In this document: one piece after another, positions 15,876 to 22,490 of the stretch
Numbering within the stretch: position 1 is the stretch's first letter
Layout: each line of letters opens with the position of its first letter
Program-made: the position numbers and the translations under genes
NCBI GenBank assembly: GCA_002340325.1
Contig: DDLV01000031.1
Span: 1-27,999, forward strand
Source of the DNA: Glaciecola sp. UBA2563
GTDB lineage: Bacteria; Pseudomonadota; Gammaproteobacteria; Enterobacterales; Alteromonadaceae
DNA: 27,999 bases
Reading direction: 5' to 3'
The notes under the pieces: generated by a model
Seen by the model: only the letters and a program-made list of their open reading frames with translations
Told to the model about the DNA's origin: nothing
The model's database searches: none

Positions 15876-17135
15876 CTAATTGCGAAGCAAGACGCTGTCT
15901 GCATCGATAAAATCTTGATAGTTGCTAATAATAATTTGGTCGTTTTTCTCTAAGCCCGATAAGACTTCGATTTCGCGCATACTGGACGCGCCTAGCTGTA
16001 TATCTACTTTTCTGGCAACATCCCCTTCAATTTTGTATGCGACAAACGCGCCTGCCTGAGTGAAACTACCGCGGCGCACTTTAAGTACATCTTCTTTATG
16101 CTCAAGCAACATGCGCGCTGTCACTTGTTGATTTTGTCTCAAATCGGGCATGTCTTGCTGGTCGAAGCGTACACGCGTGGTGACCTGCCGATTGCTCACT
16201 TCAGGCGATATTGCCGCAATGATTCCAGAGAGCTGTTTAGCACCAATTTTTACTTCAACGGGAATACCAATACTTAGTTCACTGGCGTTGCTTTCTGGCA
16301 CTTGTACTTCTGCTTCATATGCGCTGAGATCAACTAGCGCCATCAGCGGTGCATTTTGAGTGACTAATGCGCGTTGTTGTACCAGCAAGTTGCCAACAAC
16401 CCCGTTAACAGTTGCCTTTATGCGCAACTGTTCAGTCTGGCGAGACAGTTCATCGACCACCAGCTGTTGCCGTTCTAAAGTGCTTTGCATAGCTTCTAAC
16501 TCAAATGTCAATGTATCTTTTGCCAATTCAACTTCTTGCTGGGCATGCTTAAAATTAAGTTTTGCGCGCGCTAAATCATCCACTGCTTTTTCATGATCAA
16601 TTTGACTTATGAGGTTGTCTTTTATGCTGGTTTCTGCGCGTCTGAATTCTCGTTCTGCGGCTTGGAGGTCTACTGCGGATAAGTCTAACTGTTTATCGAG
16701 TTGCAAGCGCTGGCGTCTGGCGTCTAGTTGCTGTCTGCCAAATTCGCCTTGTAGACGATCGAATTCTGATTTCTCTTGTTTTAGTCGATTTTCTAATTCC
16801 GGACTGTCCACAACTGCAACCGTTTTACCGACAGATACGTCGTCACCAGGTTTTACAAGTAAGTCGACGAATCCTTGCTCTGGTGCATATAGTTGGGGCG
16901 CATTCGCAGCAACTATCCGACCATTGGCGATTAAGTCGCGCACTAGGTCACCTGTTTCTAGCGATGCAATTTGCACACTGCTGCGTTTAATGGATTTAGT
17001 AGCATCACTAGTGTTGATAAATGCATGCGCGGCAAAGGCAACTAGGACTAGTACAACAAGTGTTGCGATAATAAGACGTTTAGGTTTAGGACTTGATTCA
17101 ATAACGACATCTTGTCCACTAGTGTCTTGTATCAT
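15876..17135 (-). CDS. HlyD/MacA-type periplasmic adaptor protein
   Basis: This is a membrane-fusion adaptor of 419 residues. A single N-terminal TM anchor (about 19-38, RLIIATLVVLVLVAFAAHAF) is followed by a first half-lipoyl segment (APEQGFVDLLVKPGDDVSVG), a long helical hairpin (about 110-225), a second lipoyl half (ATVNGVVGNLLVQQRALV), and the beta-barrel/proximal region. It would bridge the permeases to the periplasm or an outer-membrane channel. No TolC-like gene is present here, so a channel would have to be encoded elsewhere. The ATG at 17135 has a strong AAGGAG 8 nt upstream, supporting this start. It is the first large gene of the operon, 21 bp after the 29-residue peptide ORF. Confidence 0.93.
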   Translation of the reverse strand: MIQDTSGQDVVIESSPKPKRLIIATLVVLVLVAFAAHAFINTSDATKSIKRSSVQIASLETGDLVRDLIANGRIVAANAPQLYAPEQGFVDLLVKPGDDVSVGKTVAVVDSPELENRLKQEKSEFDRLQGEFGRQQLDARRQRLQLDKQLDLSAVDLQAAEREFRRAETSIKDNLISQIDHEKAVDDLARAKLNFKHAQQEVELAKDTLTFELEAMQSTLERQQLVVDELSRQTEQLRIKATVNGVVGNLLVQQRALVTQNAPLMALVDLSAYEAEVQVPESNASELSIGIPVEVKIGAKQLSGIIAAISPEVSNRQVTTRVRFDQQDMPDLRQNQQVTARMLLEHKEDVLKVRRGSFTQAGAFVAYKIEGDVARKVDIQLGASSMREIEVLSGLEKNDQIIISNYQDFIDADSVLLRN

Positions 17136-17156
17136 AATAGATCTCCTTGCCGGTTA

Positions 17157-17246
17157 TTACTTATCGATTTGGCTTTCGAAGGCACACAATGCCAACGCAC
17201 TGAGAACTAATACAAGAGGAGACATCATCATATATATAAACAACAT
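17157..17246 (-). CDS. 29-residue hydrophobic membrane peptide, first cistron of the ABC operon
   Basis: This short ORF lies between the sigma-54 promoter and the adaptor gene. It reads MLFIYMMM, then SPLVLVLSALALCAF, then ESQIDK and a TAA stop: one hydrophobic helix with a short charged C-terminal tail. AAAAGG stands about 8 nt before the ATG at 17246, a reasonable ribosome site; a run of three ATGs downstream offers alternatives. It starts about 37 nt from the predicted transcription start. I do not recognise a family. It may be a small regulatory subunit of the transporter or kinase, or a leader peptide; chance is possible because the ORF is so short. Confidence 0.5.
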   Translation of the reverse strand: MLFIYMMMSPLVLVLSALALCAFESQIDK

Positions 17247-17293
17247 ATCAAATACCTTTTAATCGAAACTTACAACCAGATGTACTGTGAGTA

Positions 17294-17309
17294 AGCGAGT
17301 ATCATGCCA
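17294..17309 (-). promoter_or_regulatory. Sigma-54 promoter of the ABC/two-component operon
   Basis: On the minus strand this reads TGGCATG-ATAC-TCGCT, against the consensus TGGCACG-N4-TTGCT. The essential GG (-24) and GC (-12) are present with exactly 10 bp between them. Transcription would start near 17283, upstream of the 29-residue ORF. The operon encodes a sigma-54 activator, which makes autoregulation likely. Confidence 0.8.
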
Positions 17310-17353
17310 TTCGTATGCTACTGTATTTTATAGCTTTTTTTGATTTTTGAGAA

Positions 17354-17386
17354 TGTCCGCGGACAAAAAAGTGTCCGTAGCGGACA
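17354..17386. promoter_or_regulatory. Two TGTCC..GGACA palindromes, candidate enhancer (UAS) of the sigma-54 regulator
   Basis: TGTCCGCGGACA (17354-17365) is a perfect 12-bp palindrome. TGTCCG-tag-CGGACA (17372-17386) repeats both half-sites with three extra central bases. Their centres are about 19.5 bp apart, near two helical turns, and about 77 and 96 bp upstream of the predicted start, the usual place for NtrC-family activator sites. The second site lies inside the neighbouring terminator stem. That the operon's own regulator binds here is inference. Confidence 0.6.
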
Positions 17387-17393
17387 CTTTTTT
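17365..17393 (-). terminator. Rho-independent terminator of the GGDEF-EAL gene
   Basis: AAAAAAGTGTCCG (17365-17377) and CGGACACTTTTTT (17381-17393) form a perfect 13-bp stem with a TAG loop, 18 bp past the GGDEF-EAL stop. On the minus strand it ends in a T-run. Its symmetry would also stop plus-strand transcription. It keeps read-through from entering the sigma-54 operon while sharing bases with the candidate activator site. Confidence 0.85.
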
Positions 17394-17411
17394 ATTGTAT
17401 TGACTTATGAC

Positions 17412-19535
17412 TTAAGCGTGTTCAAGCTTAAAATTATCAAGCCATGTTTCGAATTGGCTTTTTGGTAGTGGACGGCTAAATAAAAAACCTTGAAGTTCGT
17501 GACAGCCATGCTGATATAAAAAAGACGCTTGGGTGTCACATTCAACGCCTTCGGCAACGACATCTAGTCCCAAACTTTTACCAAGATTGATTATGGAACT
17601 AGCAACAACATTACTGTCTTCATCACAATTGAGGTCTTCAACAAAAGACTTGTCGATTTTGAGTTTGTCGAATGGAAGCTTTTTCAATTGACTCAGAGAC
17701 GAATGACCAACGCCAAAGTCATCAATCGCCAGTCGATAACCTCGCGATTTTAGTGACCTCAATACCAGTTGCGACGTTGAAATGTCTTTTAAAAACGCGC
17801 TTTCGGTAAACTCTAATTCTACTTTGCTTTCATCAATATCATGTTGCTGTATGGCATCATCTAGGGTTTTCAGTAACTCTCCATCGTTCAACTGAATGTA
17901 GGAAAGGTTGATCGCAATGCGACCGACACTAATATTCCTATCTTGCCAGTCTCGCATATGCTCGAAAGCTTTCTTAATAACCCAATCGCCAACTGGCACG
18001 ATTATTCTTGTTTCTTCGGCAATTGGAATAAAATGACTAGGAGGAATCAAACCTCTAATGGGATGATTCCATCTTATAAGTGCTTCAACATTAACGGAAC
18101 TGGATGATTGTTGCGAAACTTGCGGCTGAAAATACAATTCAAACTGATTTTCTGAAAGTGCTTTTTTAAGTTCGTTCTGTATGAAAAATCGTTCCTTTGA
18201 TGCTGCTTCTAATTCTGGTGAATAAAATTGATAGTTGTTTTTGCCCAGTCTTTTCGCGCTATACATGGCGGTATCGGCGGTCTTTAATAGCGCATCGCCA
18301 TCCTCTCCATCGGATGGATATATGCTTATACCAATGCTAAACGTGACATTTACCTCATAGTTTTCGATTTGTATTGGCGAGTTAAATTGTTGAATAATCT
18401 TTTTTGCTACGTCACCAACCCACTGCGGAGAGTGAAAATCAGTCAATACGATTACAAATTCGTCACCACTAATACGCGCAATTGTGTCGGAATGTCGAAT
18501 TGTCTGCTGCAATCTCAACGTCATCTGCCGTAACGTAACGTCACCCAAGCTATGTCCAAGTGAATCGTTAATTGATTTGAAGTTATCAACATCAAGAAAA
18601 AGTAATGCAAAGCTAGCATCAGTGCGCTGACATGAAAGGATTTGTTGTTCAACGCGATCGGCCAGTAGAAAACGGTTTGGTAAATTGGTTAATGCATCGT
18701 GATAAGCCATTTTTTCTATAGTAGCCTGTTGCTCGCGCAATTGTGTCATGTCCATCACTAACGAGTTCCAAAACGTATCTCCACAAGACGTTCGTCTCGG
18801 ATTACCGATTCCGCGTAGCCATTTTATTTCACCTGAAGGTAGCCTTACTCTATATTCATGGTCCCACCGCGATAATGACGTTAAAGAAGCATTGATAGAT
18901 GCCTTAAGAGGTTCTACATCTTCAGGAAGTACTTGCTCCCAAATATACGAAGGCTCATTGCCGATCTCTTCTGGTGTGAGTCCCCACACATCATAACTAC
19001 CGGGACTCAGATATTGGATAGTATGCGATGTATCTTTATGCACTGTATATTGGAAAAACACACCGGGAAAGTTCTTGACCAGCTCCTGAAGACGATCTGT
19101 AAGCATGTTCAGTTCTAATTCTCTATCCCGCTTTTCTGTGATATCAGTCGCCACTGCATACAACGCGTCGCCTTGAGGCGACATTGCGTACCATTCAAGC
19201 CAACGATAACTACCTTCTTTTGTCCGATATCGATTCACGAATGACGAAACGGATTCATTTAACACGAACTGGTCGTCCGCCTGTTTATTTGTTCTGTTTT
19301 TATCATCGGGATGCACAAAATCCAGGAAGGGTCTCGATTTGAGTTCTTCCAAACTCCACCCTAACACTTGGGTCCAATAAGGGTTTAAAAGGGAGAAATA
19401 CCCTGTACTTTCAGCAATGCAAAATAGCACGTTTACATTTGAGTACAATTCAAGCAGCTCTTTCACATCAACATTATGAAAGTCATCAAGTCCGTTTTGC
19501 CGCAAAACCTCCGTTGATTTGGCTTTTTTTGGCAT
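17412..19535 (-). CDS. PAS-PAS-GGDEF-EAL cyclic-di-GMP signalling protein
   Basis: This cytosolic protein of 707 residues makes and/or breaks c-di-GMP. Two PAS domains with PAC-like ends (about 26-140 and 148-270) are followed by GGDEF (about 275-440) and EAL (about 450-700). The GGDEF signature is SGDEF (356-360), first Gly to Ser, which may be tolerated; the inhibitory I-site RHSD (347-350) is present. The EAL domain has EALIRW (484-489), NLS, EFTES, DDFGVGHSS (605-613), KIDKSFV and AEGVE, so phosphodiesterase activity looks intact. I see no TM helix. I start at the ATG at 19535; a TTG at 19565 would add ten residues without a ribosome site. An inverted repeat lies just upstream (19561-19600) and a strong terminator follows. 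Confidence 0.93.
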   Translation of the reverse strand: MPKKAKSTEVLRQNGLDDFHNVDVKELLELYSNVNVLFCIAESTGYFSLLNPYWTQVLGWSLEELKSRPFLDFVHPDDKNRTNKQADDQFVLNESVSSFVNRYRTKEGSYRWLEWYAMSPQGDALYAVATDITEKRDRELELNMLTDRLQELVKNFPGVFFQYTVHKDTSHTIQYLSPGSYDVWGLTPEEIGNEPSYIWEQVLPEDVEPLKASINASLTSLSRWDHEYRVRLPSGEIKWLRGIGNPRRTSCGDTFWNSLVMDMTQLREQQATIEKMAYHDALTNLPNRFLLADRVEQQILSCQRTDASFALLFLDVDNFKSINDSLGHSLGDVTLRQMTLRLQQTIRHSDTIARISGDEFVIVLTDFHSPQWVGDVAKKIIQQFNSPIQIENYEVNVTFSIGISIYPSDGEDGDALLKTADTAMYSAKRLGKNNYQFYSPELEAASKERFFIQNELKKALSENQFELYFQPQVSQQSSSSVNVEALIRWNHPIRGLIPPSHFIPIAEETRIIVPVGDWVIKKAFEHMRDWQDRNISVGRIAINLSYIQLNDGELLKTLDDAIQQHDIDESKVELEFTESAFLKDISTSQLVLRSLKSRGYRLAIDDFGVGHSSLSQLKKLPFDKLKIDKSFVEDLNCDEDSNVVASSIINLGKSLGLDVVAEGVECDTQASFLYQHGCHELQGFLFSRPLPKSQFETWLDNFKLEHA

Positions 19536-19560
19536 GAGAAACCATCTTTTTGGTATTTTT

Positions 19561-19600
19561 GACAAACGTGGAAAGCTGATGAAGGTAGATAACGTTTGTC
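19561..19600. promoter_or_regulatory. Inverted repeat upstream of the GGDEF-EAL gene
   Basis: GACAAACGT (19561-19569) and ACGTTTGTC (19592-19600) are perfect 9-bp inverted repeats with 22 bp between them. Their centres are 31 bp apart, about three helical turns. They end 26 bp before the chosen ATG. A pair of operator half-sites or an mRNA stem-loop are both possible. It shares the AAACGT core with the repeat at 9888-9932. Confidence 0.4.
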
Positions 19601-19756
19601 GATTAAAAGCAAAGTTTACGTGATTTTTTATGTCTTAGGAATCATTATTAAATGCTGTTATGTAGTTCGGTTCTCGTTGACCAGAACAATCCCTCGATGC
19701 GACGCCATATGTACTTGAACAAATCTCGAAACTGCGTTTCATTGTAAGTTATTGAG

Positions 19757-20662
19757 TTAACAAGAGATATATTGTAAACCGCCGATTACCGCTGCAACCT
19801 GCGCTTGAATGCACTGTTCAGGTGTTGCGTTTTCACTATCTGGATACACTTCGGTGGTCGTAACATATTGCGCATTGGTAACGCCACCGCATAGATGTAA
19901 TGCGCGTTTATCATAAAAAATTACGCCTTCTGAGACTACATCAGCACCAATAAGTTGATTGTTTTGGTCTGCTTGGGCGATGTGGGTCACTGTGCTAACG
20001 GCATCAATAACCGATTGTTGAAAGGCTAGCTCAGGTCGAGCTGAATCGGCTACCGTATAAAATCCATCTGGAATACCCCAATCACTGTACTCGGCACCAT
20101 TTTTAGCAGCAAGCGCTGGTCTAAACTCAGAATCATCTGTGTCAGTTGTCTCATGCAAGTCGAAGTGAACCTTAATCTCTGCATCCATGTTTTCCATGAA
20201 ATTCATCAACAAACGTGATTCCATAGCCTCCCCTTTCGGCGAAAATGACCGATTAGGATCTACTGTCATAGGGTTCCAACGGTTAATAGTTTCATACCCC
20301 CACGGACTCACACAAGGCACCACAACAAAATTAAATTTGTCCAAAAAGTCGCTCGCATGTGACACCAAAAACCTTATTGCACCCTGAACACCGCTCGTTT
20401 CATAGCCATGTACGCCGCCAGTGATCAAGACTGTGGGTTTGTTGGTGTTAATATCGATGTGAGTAAAAGCATACAAAGGGTACTGTCTTGAACGGTAGTG
20501 CAATTCACCATATTTACAACGTTGAAACGAGTCTGGCAATTTTTCAAGTTTAGACAAGACTTCTGTGTGATAGTCCCTTTTTACCCGTTGTTTTGAAAGC
20601 CATTGTGCCTTTTCATCTTCTCCCCAAGGTATGCCCGGCTGGCCAATAGAATAAGAACACAT
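19757..20662 (-). CDS. M14-family zinc metallocarboxypeptidase, cytosolic
   Basis: This 301-residue enzyme is of the carboxypeptidase A/aspartoacylase-like clan. GGVHGYE gives the zinc ligands H85 and E88, DPNR (135-138) binds the substrate carboxylate, HFDLHE supplies H170, and TTTEVYPD carries the likely catalytic E271. There is no signal peptide, so it acts in the cytosol on an amino-acid or peptide derivative. The ATG at 20662 has AGGGA 6-7 nt upstream. It is 45 bp downstream of the TerB-like gene on the same strand, so the pair may be one transcript. The exact substrate cannot be given. The 190-bp stretch after its stop holds no gene. Confidence 0.88.
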   Translation of the reverse strand: MCSYSIGQPGIPWGEDEKAQWLSKQRVKRDYHTEVLSKLEKLPDSFQRCKYGELHYRSRQYPLYAFTHIDINTNKPTVLITGGVHGYETSGVQGAIRFLVSHASDFLDKFNFVVVPCVSPWGYETINRWNPMTVDPNRSFSPKGEAMESRLLMNFMENMDAEIKVHFDLHETTDTDDSEFRPALAAKNGAEYSDWGIPDGFYTVADSARPELAFQQSVIDAVSTVTHIAQADQNNQLIGADVVSEGVIFYDKRALHLCGGVTNAQYVTTTEVYPDSENATPEQCIQAQVAAVIGGLQYISC

Positions 20663-20707
20663 GTTTTTCCCTTTAATGTTTATAGTTCAATGGCTTTTGT
20701 TCGGCGT

Positions 20708-21145
20708 TTACGATTCTGCGTGTTTTGTTCGAATAAAATCTGAATGGCGCACATATAACAAATCCGCTATTTTGCGAATAGCGGCGTCTTCATACATACT
20801 GAGCTCTCCATCGGCGAAAGCTACTGACCAAAGCTGTTGCATCAGCCTCAGCTTTTTATCATAGCCGTATTTTTCATTAATTAATGATGTAAATGGATGC
20901 ATTGAAACGTTTTCAGCGTCTAATAAATCTAGTAACTGTTCTACCTCTTCATCGCTTAACCCAAACTCTGCATGTAATAAACTGTTGATTTTTTCTAGCT
21001 CAACTGCTGAAAAATCTAAATCAGCCCTTGCAACTTCTAATAATAGTGCAGCACTCGCTTTTTTGAGGGATATCTCTTCGCCAATGTTCTTATCTTCGGT
21101 TATATCAATTTCGAAGAACTTTCTTAATTTATCCAGCACTGACAT
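20708..21145 (-). CDS. TerB-like (tellurite-resistance/DjlA-type helical) protein
   Basis: This small all-helical protein of 145 residues fits the TerB family: LKKASAALLLEVARADLDFS, then a second acidic repeat-like segment LMQQLWSVAFADGELSMYEDAAIRKIADLL. These two Asp/Glu-rich turns are the likely metal-binding positions of TerB domains. It has no signal peptide or TM helix. The start is ambiguous: GGGAG lies only 1 nt before the ATG at 21145 but 7 nt before an in-frame GTG at 21139, which is probably preferred. TerB-like single proteins are common outside tellurite operons, so tellurite resistance should not be assumed. Confidence 0.85.
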   Translation of the reverse strand: MSVLDKLRKFFEIDITEDKNIGEEISLKKASAALLLEVARADLDFSAVELEKINSLLHAEFGLSDEEVEQLLDLLDAENVSMHPFTSLINEKYGYDKKLRLMQQLWSVAFADGELSMYEDAAIRKIADLLYVRHSDFIRTKHAES

Positions 21146-21400
21146 ACTCCCAAATTAAAATACGTGAACACGAGCGACCAATCTTATTATTTATGCTTAT
21201 CAAAGATCTAGCTCAAACAATACACGCACAAGGACATATTTACCATCAAAACGACGTTTGAGATTGAGCAAGCAAAAATCCAAGACATAGACGAAGTAAT
21301 TGTTTTCAGGTGCTGTGGCAAAAAACGAAAACTACCGTTAATGGAAAACCTTCTTTTTCCGATACTTACTACATCAATCCCATAATAGTTTGTGGCAAGA

Positions 21401-21958
21401 ATGCGTATAAATATACTTGGTCAAAAAGGACTTACACTTTTCGAACTTATTATTGCAATTGCAGTGGCAGCTATATTATTCACGGTAATCGCGCCTAATG
21501 TGACTAGCACTGTATATCGCAATGAAATCGTCTCGGATATCAATGAAACCAGTAATGCCCTTCAATATGGTCGGTTCAACGCAGTAGATAGACAAATGAA
21601 TGCCGTTGTATGCCCATCAGTCAACTTTGAAACATGTAATTCATCTAACTGGACACTACAAAAAATAGTTTTCATCGATGCCAACAACAATGGGAATAGA
21701 GATGGGGATGAGGAATTATTATTTACAACACAAAGTTCGGGTAATAATGTTATAACCGGGCCAAATGCAAACATTGTGTTTGATAGCTCTGGTACTACAC
21801 AGAACTCCTCGACTATCTTAATTTGCCCAAGAAACGGTGATATCACGCTTGCGCGAGAAATATCTATAGGCGCTAATGGACGAATTAAATTAAGCGCTGA
21901 CACCGATGGAGATGGCATCAGCGAAGGCGCAGACGGTACTAATCTTTCATGCGGATGA
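21401..21958 (+). CDS. fimT: FimT/GspH-family type IV pilus minor pseudopilin
   Basis: This is a minor prepilin of about 185 residues. The short leader ends QKG before LTLFELIIAIAVAAIL, with the +5 Glu required for methylation and assembly, so PilD would cut after Gly. The GspH-like part has FIDANNNGNRDGDEE and ends in a DTDGDG loop and a C-terminal Cys. It would help prime pilus assembly and, as FimT does in some species, may bind DNA. The ATG at 21401 is chosen; GTG at 21392 adds three residues and neither has a clear ribosome site. It is on the plus strand and converges on pilE, whereas such genes usually lead the same-strand pilin operon. Confidence 0.88.
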   Translation: MRINILGQKGLTLFELIIAIAVAAILFTVIAPNVTSTVYRNEIVSDINETSNALQYGRFNAVDRQMNAVVCPSVNFETCNSSNWTLQKIVFIDANNNGNRDGDEELLFTTQSSGNNVITGPNANIVFDSSGTTQNSSTILICPRNGDITLAREISIGANGRIKLSADTDGDGISEGADGTNLSCG

Positions 21959-21982
21959 TGTTAACACCTCATTGTGTTAACA
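21959..21982. terminator. Hairpin between converging fimT and pilE
   Basis: TGTTAACAC (21959-21967) and GTGTTAACA (21974-21982) form a perfect 9-bp stem with a 6-nt loop. It begins right after the fimT stop and covers the pilE stop (21977-21979). It has no T-run, so it could be a weak bidirectional terminator or an end-protecting structure. Confidence 0.4.
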
Positions 21983-22447
21983 CGTCCAACAGAATTCAGC
22001 AGCGCTAACGTTACCATTAGCATCTTGGTCCCATGCCTTGCGACCATCGCTATAATAAAACAGTGCGCCATCACCATCGACGACGGTGCCAGACACTGGT
22101 GTAGCGACAATAATGTAGGTATTGCCACCGTTTTCAACAGCTGAGATCGTAAGGTCATATTTTTTATTTGCCGCGGTTTCAGAGGAGGGAGAATGACCCG
22201 CAAATATTGCTGGCGTTCCCGTATCACCGCCACCACTTGCAGCACCTCGGTAAGAGAAATTTGAAGCGCTGTGTCGCTCCATAGCAGTTGCAAACGCCAT
22301 TAGATCTGCTTGAGCGCTACCTCTTGCTGCATTTGCTAGATAACCTTGATAACTGGGATAAGCAATAGTTGCGATGATTCCCGCTATTGCTACCGCTATC
22401 ATTAACTCGATTAACGTTACCCCTTTTTGCGCCACAACTCTCTTCAT
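21977..22447 (-). CDS. pilE: Minor type IV pilin PilE
   Basis: This 156-residue prepilin has the leader MKRVVAQKG, cleavage before VTLIELMIAVAIAGI, and Glu at +5. The DQDANGN motif and the paired Cys in the C-terminal CWTC fit PilE-type minor pilins. YPSYQGYLANAARGSAQADLM is the classic helix continuation of this group. TAGGAGATAAC directly precedes the ATG, a strong ribosome site. It is the last gene of the minus-strand pilV-W-X-Y1-E run, 43 bp after pilY1. Confidence 0.92.
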   Translation of the reverse strand: MKRVVAQKGVTLIELMIAVAIAGIIATIAYPSYQGYLANAARGSAQADLMAFATAMERHSASNFSYRGAASGGGDTGTPAIFAGHSPSSETAANKKYDLTISAVENGGNTYIIVATPVSGTVVDGDGALFYYSDGRKAWDQDANGNVSAAEFCWTC

Positions 22448-22490
22448 GTTATCTCCTACTGCCGTAACACTATTAAAATTAAATTCTCAC

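Noticed and set aside
16609..17262. 217-residue open frame on the plus strand
   Set aside because: It is antisense to the adaptor gene, Ser/Arg/Thr-rich in the way of reverse-frame translations, and covers the sigma-54 leader and the small ORF. It has no family resemblance.
20708..21145. Tellurite-resistance operon
   Set aside because: Only a lone TerB-like gene is present, with no TerC/D/E/Z partners.
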